Assembly (NCBI GenBank): GCA_003650445.1
Contig: QMQE01000078.1
Span: forward strand, 1 to 10,647
Direction: 5' to 3'
DNA: 10,647 nucleotides
Source of the DNA: Acidobacteriota bacterium
Lineage (GTDB): Bacteria > Acidobacteriota > Holophagae > Thermotomaculales > Thermotomaculaceae
In this document: in pieces, positions 1 through 7,032 of the stretch
Position numbering within the stretch: position 1 is the stretch's first letter
Layout of the letters: each line of letters begins with the position of its first letter
The notes under the pieces: generated by a model
What the model saw: only the letters and a program-made list of their open reading frames with translations
Databases searched by the model: none
Told to the model about the DNA's origin: nothing
Translations under genes and position numbers: made by a program

Positions 1-186
1 GGTACTGAAAACCCTTTTGCCCAGTTTCGCCGTGACCTTCACCCCGGAAAGGGGCTTGTTTCCGGTGGATGAGACAATCGTCATCTTCAAAAGGCCTTTT
101 TCAGGTGCTTTCCTGATGCTGTTTCCCGCATGAAGAAAAGACACGGAAAAAAACACCATCGTAAAAAACATCACGATTCTTTTCAT
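1..186 (-). CDS. Secreted protein, N-terminal fragment (cut by window edge)
   Basis: This is the first 62 codons of a gene that continues beyond base 1. The start is the ATG at 186-184, preceded on the minus strand by a good ribosome binding site (GGGGAGG, about 6 bases upstream). The protein begins with a classic Sec signal peptide: MKR, a hydrophobic core rich in F, M and V at residues 4-18, and a likely cleavage site after LHA at residue 20. Residues about 33-62 (LLKMTIVSSTGNKPLSGVKV and following) look like the first strands of a carboxypeptidase-regulatory-like or other Ig-like beta-sandwich, in which a 'G.PLSGV.V' turn is typical. It is therefore probably exported to the periplasm or cell surface. 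The full length, C-terminal domains and function cannot be seen. It points away from the operon at 761 and probably belongs to a different transcription unit. Confidence 0.72.
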   Translation of the reverse strand, partial: MKRIVMFFTMVFFSVSFLHAGNSIRKAPEKGLLKMTIVSSTGNKPLSGVKVTAKLGKRVFST

Positions 187-416
187 ATTGAAACCTCCCC
201 TGATATTGTAGTTATTACAGAAACAATAAATAACTTTTTAACTGTTCAACCCAAACTGCTATTACATACACTACCGATTCGTAAGCACATTTGTCCAGAA
301 AAAATAAGAAATTAAAATAAAAAAACAGCGGTCAATTTATTGTTACCATCACTGTGCTCCGGGAAAATACTCATATTCATCGCTGAATACACAATTTTTT
401 GTTTTTTTGTACTGTG

Positions 417-447
417 AAGGCGGGAAAAATTTCCCGCCTTTTATTTT
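417..447 (+). terminator. Intrinsic terminator with no obvious upstream plus-strand gene
   Basis: Nearly perfect inverted repeat: AAGGCGGGAAA at 417-427 and TTTCCCGCCTT at 430-440. In practice the stem is about 9 bp with a short A/T loop. It is followed by a T-rich run (TTATTTT at 441-447). The other strand has an A-rich flank after the stem, so the polarity is plus. No plus-strand gene ends just before it, so it may end a small RNA or attenuate a long leader transcript. Confidence 0.65.
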
Positions 448-463
448 CCCTCTCAAATTGCCA

Positions 464-493
464 TTTTCATATAAAATTGAAAAAAGATATTAT
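464..493 (+). promoter_or_regulatory. Candidate promoter for the ligase/dehydratase operon
   Basis: TTTTCA at 464-469 and TATTAT at 488-493 are spaced 18 bases apart and fit a sigma-70-like promoter just after the terminator. Use of this site would give a leader of roughly 260 bases before the ligase start. A second weak candidate is TTGATA (660-665) with TAACAT (681-686), whose 15-base spacing is short. The region is AT-rich, so such matches also arise by chance. Confidence 0.27.
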
Positions 494-760
494 GGAAAAC
501 TTTATAAAAACATTACTGAATCCGCAATTCTTTAAGGAATGATGATCAATTCCAAGAAAAAAATTGTCCGGGAAACATCCCGCATAATCAACAGCACGAT
601 TGTTAGAAAACAAAATAGGGGAATTTATACGGCCAGAACAGTGATAAGGTGTTTTTATATTGATAAATAAAAGGGAAAAATAACATAGGGAAACAGGGAA
701 GAGACTTCCCCAACTTGCTCTGGTATTGTAAACTGAAAGAAAGGTAATCAGGAGGCTCAT

Positions 761-2488
761 ATGACGGACCGTCGGTGGACAAAGTTTTATGGAGATATAC
801 CTGAAACGCTGAACTATCCCCGGAAATCTCTCTATGAAGTGGTAATGGATACGGTGGAACGCTCGCCGGACGCGGTGGCAACGGACTTTTTCGGTGCCCA
901 AATGAGTTACCGGCAGCTTGGGGCTTATATTGACAAGACGGCGGATATGCTGGCAGCGCTCGGCTTCCACGCCGGTGACCGGATTACAATTTCTATGCCC
1001 ACTTCCCCCCAGGGAGTGGCCGCAGTGTATGCCGCCAACAAGCTGGGAGGGGTGGCTTCCATGATTCACCCCCTTTCTCCGGCAAAAGAGGTCCATGGCT
1101 ACCTCACTATGAGCAACAGCCGTTTCGCACTGACCCTGGATGCTTTTTACCCGGTTTTCGCAGAAGCTCGGGTGGATACGGCGCTTGAAACCTTGATTCT
1201 GACCCGGATTTCAGATGAAATGCCGCCCCTGACCCGGCTGGGATTCAAAATGACAGTGGGTAGAAAAATCAAAAAAGTGCCTTCGGATGCCGATATTGTC
1301 TGGTGGCATGAAGCCATCGCCATTGAAAATCCGAAGTCCGAAAAAGCCGATGTAAAAGCAGATGACCTCGCCGCCATTCTCTATTCCGGCGGCACCACCG
1401 GCTCACCGAAAGGGATTATGCTGTCCAATTACAATCTGGTCAGCGAAGGGATGATGGTAGCAAAATGGGGTAAAATGGATGCCAACGGGGTCATTCTCGC
1501 GATTTTACCGATTTTCCACGGTTTCGGACTTGGGGTTTGTATCAATGCGGCTTTTATGGGCGGCGCAAAGTCTATTCTGGTTCCGAAGTTTACACCGGAG
1601 GACGTGGCAAAGCTGATTCGGAAAAAACAGCCAAACTTTCTTGTGGGGGTTCCGACCCTGTTTGAAGCGCTGAGTCGGAATCCGGTGTTTCAGAAAACGG
1701 ACTTGTCCTGTTTGAAGGCGGTGTTCTCCGGTGCTGACACCCTGCCCCGGCCGGTGAAAGAACGCTTTGACGCCGTGGTAAAGGCCGGCGGAGGAACCGC
1801 GGAGCTTCAGGAGGGCTACGGCCTCACCGAAGCGGTCACCGCAATCATGGCCATGCCGCTTTCGGAGTACCGGGAAGGTAGTATCGGGGTGCCCTTCCCG
1901 GACATGGATGCAAAAATTGTCAAAGTTGGTACCACAGAATCCCTGCCTATAGGCGAGGAAGGGGAAATCTGCCTCGCTGGACCGGCTGTCATGCTGGGCT
2001 ACTTAGATAACCCGGAGGAAACCGCAGCGGTGTTGAAACAGCACCCGGATGGGAAAACCTGGCTTCATACCGGCGACCTCGGCACCATGGACGATGATGG
2101 CTTTTTTTACTTCAAACAGCGGCTGAAACGGATGATCAAATCCTCCGGCATGAACGTGTACCCCTCCCAGGTGGAGGCGGTGCTGCACCGGCACCCGGCA
2201 GTTGCCGAGGCCTGCGTTATCGGTATCCCGGACCCGGAACAGATGGAGCAGGTAAAGGCCTTTGTGGTGCTGGAAAACCCGGAAACCGCCGGGCCGGAAA
2301 TGGCAACGGAGCTGATTCAATACTGCCGGGAGAATCTCATCAAATGGAGCTGTCCCCGGGAGATTGCGTTCCGGGATGAGCTTCCCAAAACCGCCGTGGG
2401 GAAAGTGGCATTCCGGGTGCTCATGGACGGGGAAATTGAACGGCTCAAGGCGGCCGGAAAATACACCGGACCAGAGAACAGACAATGA
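761..2488 (+). CDS. AMP-forming acyl-CoA synthetase (CoA ligase)
   Basis: Member of the ANL superfamily, 575 residues, a usual length for a fatty-acid/aromatic-acid CoA ligase. It should activate a carboxylic acid with ATP to an acyl-adenylate and then form the CoA thioester. Visible motifs are the phosphate-binding loop YSGGTTGSPKG at 208-218, the EGYGLTEA motif at 351-358, the GDLG aspartate motif at 438-441 followed by the hinge region (KQRLKRMIKSSGMNVYPSQVE, 452-472), and the C-terminal PKTAVGKV with the probable catalytic Lys548. No signal peptide or membrane segment is seen, so it is cytoplasmic. The ATG has an ideal AGGAGG (750-755) 5 bases upstream. Its stop overlaps the next start as ATGA. 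It is the first gene of a four-gene operon with radical dehydratase/reductase subunits, so it probably supplies their CoA-ester substrate. The acid cannot be read from the sequence; long-chain, branched 2-hydroxy and aromatic acids are all possible. Confidence 0.93.
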   Translation: MTDRRWTKFYGDIPETLNYPRKSLYEVVMDTVERSPDAVATDFFGAQMSYRQLGAYIDKTADMLAALGFHAGDRITISMPTSPQGVAAVYAANKLGGVASMIHPLSPAKEVHGYLTMSNSRFALTLDAFYPVFAEARVDTALETLILTRISDEMPPLTRLGFKMTVGRKIKKVPSDADIVWWHEAIAIENPKSEKADVKADDLAAILYSGGTTGSPKGIMLSNYNLVSEGMMVAKWGKMDANGVILAILPIFHGFGLGVCINAAFMGGAKSILVPKFTPEDVAKLIRKKQPNFLVGVPTLFEALSRNPVFQKTDLSCLKAVFSGADTLPRPVKERFDAVVKAGGGTAELQEGYGLTEAVTAIMAMPLSEYREGSIGVPFPDMDAKIVKVGTTESLPIGEEGEICLAGPAVMLGYLDNPEETAAVLKQHPDGKTWLHTGDLGTMDDDGFFYFKQRLKRMIKSSGMNVYPSQVEAVLHRHPAVAEACVIGIPDPEQMEQVKAFVVLENPETAGPEMATELIQYCRENLIKWSCPREIAFRDELPKTAVGKVAFRVLMDGEIERLKAAGKYTGPENRQ

Positions 2489-3636
2489 ATCCGACCGAGA
2501 TTATTGAACAATTCCGCATTGCTGTCCGGGACCCGTTCGGTACCGCACGAACAATAAGAGAAGGGCAGAACCGCCCTGTTGTGGGATACACCTGCACCTA
2601 TTTCCCGGAAGAAATCGTACTGGCAGCCGGGGCACACCCCTTCCGCCTCTTCGGAAAATCCACCGTCATGCTGAAAACCGATGCCCACATCCAGGCCTAC
2701 GGTTGTTCACTGGCCCGTGCGGTATTTGAGGACGCCCTGTCTGGAGAACTGGATTTCCTCGACGTAATGGCCTTTCCCCACAGCTGCGATACCATGCAGC
2801 GCCTGTCCGACATCTGGCGCCTCAACATCAAGAATACGGTTCACCTGGACCTGTTGTTTCCCGTTCATCTGAAGAGTGAAGCGGCACAGGATTACATGGA
2901 AGCGGTGCTGGAGCGGTTCAGAAAAGGCATGGAGCAGGTATTTCAGGTGGACATATCCAAGGATGCCATGCAAAACGCTATTTCCCTGATGAACCGCATT
3001 CGCGCCAGCCTCACCGCCCTCTACAAGCTTCGTGCCGCACATTCGGCCAGCATTTCCGGCAGTGACCTCTCGCATGTGGTGCAGGGCGCCATGATACTGG
3101 ACAGGCTTGAGGTTGCGGACAAACTGGAGGCACTGGTTTCCGCGCTTAAGGGAACACACACGCCCACACGGACAGCCCCGGCGAAACGAGTGTTGTTAAG
3201 CGGCAGTGTCTGCCTTCATCCAGACATTCACACCATCATCGAGGAACAGGGAGGCGCGGTGGCCTGGGATGACCTCTGCACTGGAAGCCGCTATTTTGAT
3301 GTGCAGGTTCCGGAAGATCTGCCCCCCATCCCCGCCATTGCAAAGCGGTTTTTAAACCGGGCCATCTGCCCCGCCAAGCACGGCGGCACAACAAGGCGCG
3401 GGGGAGACCTGCTGAAACTCATTTCAACACATCGAATTGACGGGGTAATCTTCCTCTTTTTGAAATTCTGCGACCCCCACGGCTTTGACTATCCCGACCT
3501 GAAAACCGCGCTGGAGACGGCTGGAATCCCCACCCTCTTCCTCGAAGTGGAAACGGGAAAACCGGTGGACGGCCCCACCCGAACCCGGGTGGAAACTTTT
3601 CTCCAGATCCTGAATCAGCGGGAGGCAGCCCTTTGA
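2485..3636 (+). CDS. 2-hydroxyacyl-CoA dehydratase / benzoyl-CoA reductase subunit (BcrC/HgdB-like)
   Basis: 383 residues, close to the usual length of BcrC/BadD/HgdB proteins. Family hallmarks are GYTCTYFPEEIVLAAGAHPFR (34-54), YGCSLARA (72-79), PHSCDTMQRL (98-107), the LSGS turn (238-241), DDLCTGSRYF (262-271), an AICPAK segment (294-298), KFCDPHGFDYPDLK (327-340) and GIPTLFLEVE (347-356). Cysteines 37, 74, 101, 265, 295 and 329 lie in these motifs and are candidates for holding a [4Fe-4S] cluster. In the family, this subunit pairs with a second homologous subunit. The heterodimer accepts one electron from an ATP-dependent activator and carries out a ketyl-radical dehydration or ring reduction of a CoA thioester in the cytoplasm. 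It starts in a 4-base overlap with the ligase (ATGA) and ends in a 4-base overlap with the next gene, so translation is probably coupled and subunit supply balanced. Dehydratase versus reductase cannot be decided here. Confidence 0.88.
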   Translation: MNPTEIIEQFRIAVRDPFGTARTIREGQNRPVVGYTCTYFPEEIVLAAGAHPFRLFGKSTVMLKTDAHIQAYGCSLARAVFEDALSGELDFLDVMAFPHSCDTMQRLSDIWRLNIKNTVHLDLLFPVHLKSEAAQDYMEAVLERFRKGMEQVFQVDISKDAMQNAISLMNRIRASLTALYKLRAAHSASISGSDLSHVVQGAMILDRLEVADKLEALVSALKGTHTPTRTAPAKRVLLSGSVCLHPDIHTIIEEQGGAVAWDDLCTGSRYFDVQVPEDLPPIPAIAKRFLNRAICPAKHGGTTRRGGDLLKLISTHRIDGVIFLFLKFCDPHGFDYPDLKTALETAGIPTLFLEVETGKPVDGPTRTRVETFLQILNQREAAL

Positions 3637-4865
3637 AAAAACACAAAACCTCGGGGAAACCCGCTTATTACATGGAATCCGTGCCAAAAATGAAGAAAAT
3701 TATGCGAAATTACTACCTGAAAGCCAAATATGCCCGTTATCTCGGCAAAAAAGTTGCCTGGATCACCAGCGGCGGGCCGGTGGAACCCCTCATCGCCATG
3801 GGAATTATCCCGGTGTACCCGGAAAACCATGGCGCAATGATCGGGGTTTCCCACACCGGGGTGGAACTCTGTGAAGTGGCGGAAGGCATGGGCTATTCCG
3901 GCGACCTATGCTCCTACGCAAGGGCAGACATTGGCGCCTCAGAAACCGGGGGCGGCCCCATCGGCGGCCTGCCGAAACCGGACATGCTGATCTGCTGCAA
4001 CAACATCTGCGGTACCGTGCTGAAATGGTACGAAATACAGGCCCGCAAATTCCAGGTGCCACTGTTTATCCTTGATACCCCTTTTGTCCACACTGAATTC
4101 ACAAAAGAAGCGAAAACCTACGTGGACCGGCAGGTGAAAGACTACATCCGCTTCCTTGAAACTGCCATGAAAAAGAAATTCCCCTACGACAAAATGAACG
4201 TGGTGGGGAAACGCTCGGTGGAAGCCATGCGCCTCTGGCAGCAGGTACTGAACACCGCCACGGCAAAACCCGCGCCCTTCACCGCGTTTGACGCCTTCTT
4301 TCACCTTGCCCTTATCGTCACCCTCAGGGGGACAAAAACCGTCCTTCGCTACTACCGCTTTTTACTGGACGAACTGAATCAGCGGGTAGAAAAAGGCATC
4401 GGCATGGTGGAAAACGAGCAATACCGCTTCCTCTGGGACAACCTCCCCATCTGGCACCGGATGCGCTGGCTCTCCAGGGCCTTTGCGGCGCGGAACGCCG
4501 CGCTGGTGGCCGACACCTACACCTCCGCATGGTGCGGCACGGTGGACAACATTGACGAAAATGACTTTCTCGGCTCCATGGGCGAGGCCTACACCCGCAT
4601 CTACCTCAACATCGGTGTGGACCAGATGGCGGAAAAGGTGCTGAACATGATTGACAAATACGACGTGGACGGCCTTGTCATGCACTCCAACCGAAGCTGC
4701 AAACCCTACTCTTTCGGCCAATACGACATCCAGCGGATTGTTCAGCGGGAACGGGGCCTACCCGTGCTGATACTGGAATCTGACATGGTAGATGCCCGTA
4801 AATTCAGCGAAGGCCAGGTTGAAACCCGAATCGATGCCTTCATGGAAATGGTAGGGCAGAAATGA
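3633..4865 (+). CDS. 2-hydroxyacyl-CoA dehydratase / benzoyl-CoA reductase subunit (HgdA/BcrB-like)
   Basis: 410 residues, the partner subunit of the preceding protein. Visible family features are GDLCSYARADIGA (90-102), the GGGPIGGLPKPDMLICCNN stretch (106-124) followed by ICGTVLKWYE, DTPF (148-151), HSNRSCKPYSFGQYDIQ (351-367), and the C-terminal ESDMVDARKFSEGQVETRI (382-400), a signature end of HgdB/BcrB-type proteins. Cysteines 93, 121, 122, 126 and 356 are the likely cluster-ligand candidates. The start is TTG at 3633: it overlaps the previous stop as TTGA and has GGGAGG (3620-3625) 7 bases upstream, whereas the next ATG (3672) has no good binding site. A TTG start may lower its translation or tie it to the upstream gene. 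It ends in an ATGA overlap with the activator gene. It should form the catalytic heterodimer with the upstream subunit; the substrate is unknown. Confidence 0.88.
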   Translation: MKKHKTSGKPAYYMESVPKMKKIMRNYYLKAKYARYLGKKVAWITSGGPVEPLIAMGIIPVYPENHGAMIGVSHTGVELCEVAEGMGYSGDLCSYARADIGASETGGGPIGGLPKPDMLICCNNICGTVLKWYEIQARKFQVPLFILDTPFVHTEFTKEAKTYVDRQVKDYIRFLETAMKKKFPYDKMNVVGKRSVEAMRLWQQVLNTATAKPAPFTAFDAFFHLALIVTLRGTKTVLRYYRFLLDELNQRVEKGIGMVENEQYRFLWDNLPIWHRMRWLSRAFAARNAALVADTYTSAWCGTVDNIDENDFLGSMGEAYTRIYLNIGVDQMAEKVLNMIDKYDVDGLVMHSNRSCKPYSFGQYDIQRIVQRERGLPVLILESDMVDARKFSEGQVETRIDAFMEMVGQK

Positions 4866-5641
4866 TTACCTGCGGCATTGACATCGGCTCCGTCACCGCC
4901 AAAGGCGTCATCATGGATGAAAACAACCTGTTGGCAACCACCATCCAGTTCACCGGCTACAACGCCGGAACCGCCGGTGAAACCGTCCTACAAAAACTGC
5001 TGGGACAAGCCGGATTGAAACGGGAACAAATCGTTGCCCTCATCGCAACCGGCTACGGGCGAAACAGTGTGGACTTCGCGGACAAAACCCTGTCTGAAAT
5101 CATCTGCCACGGTGCAGGCGCCCACTTCGCCATTCCCACCGCCCGCACCGTCATTGACATCGGCGGCCAGGATAGCAAAGTTATCCTTCTCAGCGATGCC
5201 GGCCAGGTGCTGAACTTTGTGATGAATGACAAATGCGCCGCGGGGACCGGCCGCTTCCTCGAAGTCATGGCACGGGCACTGGAAACCGATTTAGACGGCT
5301 TTGGACAGCTTTCACTGAAGGGAAGTACCCCCGCTGCCATCAGCTCCACGTGTACGGTTTTTGCCGAATCAGAAGTCATCTCACTGGTGGCAAAAGGTGA
5401 AAGCCGGGAAAACATCATTGCCGGCATCCACCGCTCCATCGCCGCCCGTACCGTCGCCATGGCCAACCGCGTGGGCCTCATCCCCGACATCGTCATGACC
5501 GGCGGTGTCTCCCGGAACATCGGCGTCATTCAAGCCCTGGAAAAACTCCTGAACCTCCCCGTCACCGTCCCGGAAAACGCCCAGCTCACCGGTGCCATCG
5601 GCGCCGCGCTCCTTGCACAGCGAGCGCCGAATGTTGCATAA
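4862..5641 (+). CDS. ATP-dependent activator of the dehydratase (BadF/BadG/BcrA/BcrD, HgdC-like)
   Basis: 259-residue ASKHA-fold ATPase, the usual length of HgdC-type activators ('archerases'). Motifs: phosphate-1 GIDIGSVTAKGVIMD (5-19), phosphate-2 VIDIGGQDSK (97-106), NDKCAAGTGRF (122-132) with Cys125, SSTCTVFAESEVISL (161-175) with Cys164, and the adenosine motif TGGVSRN (213-219). In this family, the two cysteines from each half of a homodimer share one bridging [4Fe-4S] cluster. ATP hydrolysis drives transfer of a low-potential electron to the dehydratase. Only one such gene is present, fitting the homodimeric HgdC/HadI/FldI arrangement rather than the BcrA+BcrD pair of benzoyl-CoA reductase. 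The start overlaps the previous stop (ATGA). The electron donor (ferredoxin or flavodoxin) is not encoded here. It is the last gene of the operon. Confidence 0.92.
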   Translation: MITCGIDIGSVTAKGVIMDENNLLATTIQFTGYNAGTAGETVLQKLLGQAGLKREQIVALIATGYGRNSVDFADKTLSEIICHGAGAHFAIPTARTVIDIGGQDSKVILLSDAGQVLNFVMNDKCAAGTGRFLEVMARALETDLDGFGQLSLKGSTPAAISSTCTVFAESEVISLVAKGESRENIIAGIHRSIAARTVAMANRVGLIPDIVMTGGVSRNIGVIQALEKLLNLPVTVPENAQLTGAIGAALLAQRAPNVA

Positions 5642-5672
5642 ACTCAAAGAGTTAGCATCAATCCTTTTCTGC

Positions 5673-5714
5673 CTCACACTTACACTTTCGGCGCTGTGAA
5701 AGTGAGAGTGCGAG
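5673..5714 (+). repeat. Long hairpin after the dehydratase operon
   Basis: CTCACACTTACACTTTC (5673-5689) pairs with GAAAGTGAGAGTGCGAG (5698-5714) at 14 of 17 positions around an 8-base loop (GGCGCTGT). It begins about 30 bases after the activator stop and could stabilise or terminate the operon mRNA, although no T-run follows. Both arms are made of degenerate CACTTT/GAGTG-type hexamer units, like other gaps in this window. Confidence 0.55.
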
Positions 5715-5797
5715 TGGGCGGCCAGAACAAAGACATAAAAAAAGGGAAGAGACTTTTCTAACCCCTTCCCTCATCTTTTCTGTCACGCACTCGCACT
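5707..5797. repeat. Outer inverted repeat flanking the aldolase terminator
   Basis: AGTGCGAGTG (5707-5716) and CACTCGCACT (5788-5797) are perfect 10-base complements. They enclose the aldolase terminator hairpin, and the left arm overlaps the right arm of the 5673-5714 hairpin, so the two foldings would compete. The repeat lies between the convergent operon and aldolase genes. Confidence 0.5.
5737..5771 (-). terminator. Intrinsic terminator of the aldolase gene
   Basis: Read on the minus strand, AGGGAAG (5771-5765) pairs with CTTCCCT (5749-5743), and a run of seven T residues (5743-5737) follows. It lies about 40 bases past the aldolase stop. On the plus strand only a weak T-rich stretch follows the stem, so minus is the main direction, though it may also slow transcripts from the convergent operon. 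Confidence 0.65.
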
Positions 5798-5813
5798 TGG
5801 CACAACGCGGCTG

Positions 5814-6869
5814 TTACGCTATCGTCACATCCTTGTCCTTGAAGACATCCTGGACGGCATCGATGATGCGCACCCCTTCATCCATGGGCTTCTGGAAGGC
5901 CTTACGGCCAAGGATGAGACCCATGCCACCGGCACGCTTGTTGACAAGAGCTGTGCGAACCGCCTGGGCAAAGTCATTTTTCCCGGAGGCACCACCGGAA
6001 TTAATCAGTCCCGCGCGGCCCATGTAGCAACCGGCCACCTGGTAACGGGTCAAGTCGATGGGATTATCTGATGTTAGTTTTTCGTAAACCAGCGGACTTG
6101 TTTTCCCGAAGTTGATGGCGGTGAATCCGCCGTTATTCACAGCCTGTTTCTGCTTGATAATGTCAGCCTCAATGGTTACGCCAAGATGGTTGGCCTGGCT
6201 GGTCAGATCTGCCGCCGCGTGATAGTCCACTCCATCTTTTTTGAAGCCGGAATTCCGAAGGTAGCACCAGAGCACCGTCACCATGCCAAGAGAATGGGCG
6301 TAAGCAAATGCCTCGGAAATTTCCTGAAGCTGGCGCATGGATTCTTGTGAGCCGAAGTAGATGGTCGCCCCCACCGCCGCCGCACCCATATCAAAGGCCT
6401 GGTCCACGTTTCCGAACAGTACCTGGTCGTATTTGTTGGGATAGGTCAGCAATTCGTTGTGGTTAATTTTCACCAGAAAAGGGATTTTGTGGGCATACTT
6501 TCTCGCCACGCTGCCCAGAACTCCCAATGTTGAGGCCACTGCGCTGCACCCGGCTTCCATGGCAAGGCGGACAATGTTTTCCGGGTCAAAGTAGATGGGG
6601 TTGGGCGCGAAAGAAGCCCCGGCTGTGTGTTCAATTCCCTGATCCACCGGTAAAATGGAGAGATAGCCGGTACCTGCCAGCCGTCCTGTATTGTACATTC
6701 GCTGGGCATTGACCAGTACACCGGGTTTCCGGTCACTGATCATCAGAATCCGGTCTACAAAATCGGGGCCGGGGATGTGCAGCATTTCCTTTGGAATGGT
6801 TGTACAGGTATGTTCCAGCAATTCCCTTCCTTCACTTCCAAGAATCTTTTCATAATCCATTAACGCCAT
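5814..6869 (-). CDS. fbaB: Class I fructose-bisphosphate aldolase (DhnA/FbaB type)
   Basis: 351-residue TIM-barrel aldolase that reversibly splits fructose 1,6-bisphosphate into dihydroxyacetone phosphate and glyceraldehyde 3-phosphate through a Schiff base. Seen: [13 protein letters not shown] (70-82, the DhnA signature DQGIEH), [10 protein letters not shown] (130-139), EADIIKQKQ (234-242) where Lys239 is the probable Schiff-base lysine by family analogy, a phosphate-binding GGASGK (292-297) and [12 protein letters not shown] (314-325). The start is set at ATG 6869-6867 (MALMDYEK) because GGAGG lies 5 bases upstream. An in-frame ATG at 6920 would add 17 residues of unlikely composition, has no binding site, and would sit almost at the predicted transcription start. 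The gene has its own promoter (6929-6957) and terminator (5737-5771), so it is probably monocistronic. A related DhnA-family enzyme of another pathway is a less likely alternative. Confidence 0.9.
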   Translation of the reverse strand: MALMDYEKILGSEGRELLEHTCTTIPKEMLHIPGPDFVDRILMISDRKPGVLVNAQRMYNTGRLAGTGYLSILPVDQGIEHTAGASFAPNPIYFDPENIVRLAMEAGCSAVASTLGVLGSVARKYAHKIPFLVKINHNELLTYPNKYDQVLFGNVDQAFDMGAAAVGATIYFGSQESMRQLQEISEAFAYAHSLGMVTVLWCYLRNSGFKKDGVDYHAAADLTSQANHLGVTIEADIIKQKQAVNNGGFTAINFGKTSPLVYEKLTSDNPIDLTRYQVAGCYMGRAGLINSGGASGKNDFAQAVRTALVNKRAGGMGLILGRKAFQKPMDEGVRIIDAVQDVFKDKDVTIA

Positions 6870-6928
6870 TTTTTCCTCCATGGGGCAGTTATTCGGCTGG
6901 GACTCCCATCCCTTTTGCATTTGAATTC

Positions 6929-6957
6929 ATTGTAGTCCAGCAACAGGGGAGGTTCAA
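6929..6957 (-). promoter_or_regulatory. Probable sigma-70-type promoter of the aldolase gene
   Basis: On the minus strand, TTGAAC (6957-6952) is followed after exactly 17 bases by TACAAT (6934-6929), a good -35/-10 pair. The expected transcript start near 6922 gives a leader of roughly 50 bases before the ATG at 6869. It abuts the repeat element whose arm ends at 6962. Confidence 0.5.
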
Positions 6958-6961
6958 GGAG

Positions 6962-7030
6962 GAAAAGTGGAGATAAGTAGGGACAAGGCTGAGGTTGAGT
7001 AAAAATCAGGGAATCCGCAGTCCACTTTTC
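6962..7030. repeat. Inverted repeat element between pseudouridine synthase and aldolase genes
   Basis: GAAAAGTGGA (6962-6971) and TCCACTTTTC (7021-7030) are perfect 10-base complements with a 49-base loop. The loop contains GACAAGGCTGAGGTTGAG (6982-6999), which recurs near 10453, and an AGGGAAT segment (7008-7014) that begins a unit related to those at 10209 and 10338. No long T-run follows, so a simple terminator is doubtful. Confidence 0.55.
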
Positions 7031-7032
7031 TT

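Larger units (their letters stand above)
187..760. other. AT-rich intergenic/leader region with an orphan terminator
   Basis: This 574-base gap lies between the divergent secreted-protein gene (minus) and the ligase gene (plus). I see no convincing protein gene of usual size. It contains a plus-strand intrinsic terminator at 417-447, a small hairpin at 569-582 (CGGGA/TCCCG around AACA), promoter-like sequences at 464-493 and 660-686, and a 16-codon open frame at 492-542 (MENFIKTLLNPQFFKE) with only a weak purine-rich stretch upstream. The terminator lying between the two genes suggests that a short untranslated RNA or an attenuated leader is made in this gap, but this is inference. Confidence 0.6.

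Noticed and set aside
130..315. Plus-strand 61-codon open frame rich in Lys and His.
   Set aside because: It lies antisense to the signal-peptide gene at 1-186 and its K/H richness comes from the complement of that gene's hydrophobic codons; it has no ribosome binding site.
467..1096. Minus-strand 209-codon open frame.
   Set aside because: It overlaps the ligase gene in antisense and the AT-rich gap, has no family-like motifs, and no credible start.
5624..5636. GCGCCGAATGTTG shared with 10267-10279.
   Set aside because: A single 13-base match is expected about once by chance in a window of this size, and one copy is inside the activator coding sequence.
2485..5641. Four-subunit class I benzoyl-CoA reductase (BcrABCD).
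   Set aside because: Only one activator-type gene is present, whereas that enzyme has two different ones; the set fits the HgdC-type arrangement better.
6870..6920. Upstream in-frame ATG giving a 17-residue longer aldolase.
   Set aside because: No ribosome binding site, and it sits at the predicted transcript start, while the ATG at 6869 has a strong GGAGG.
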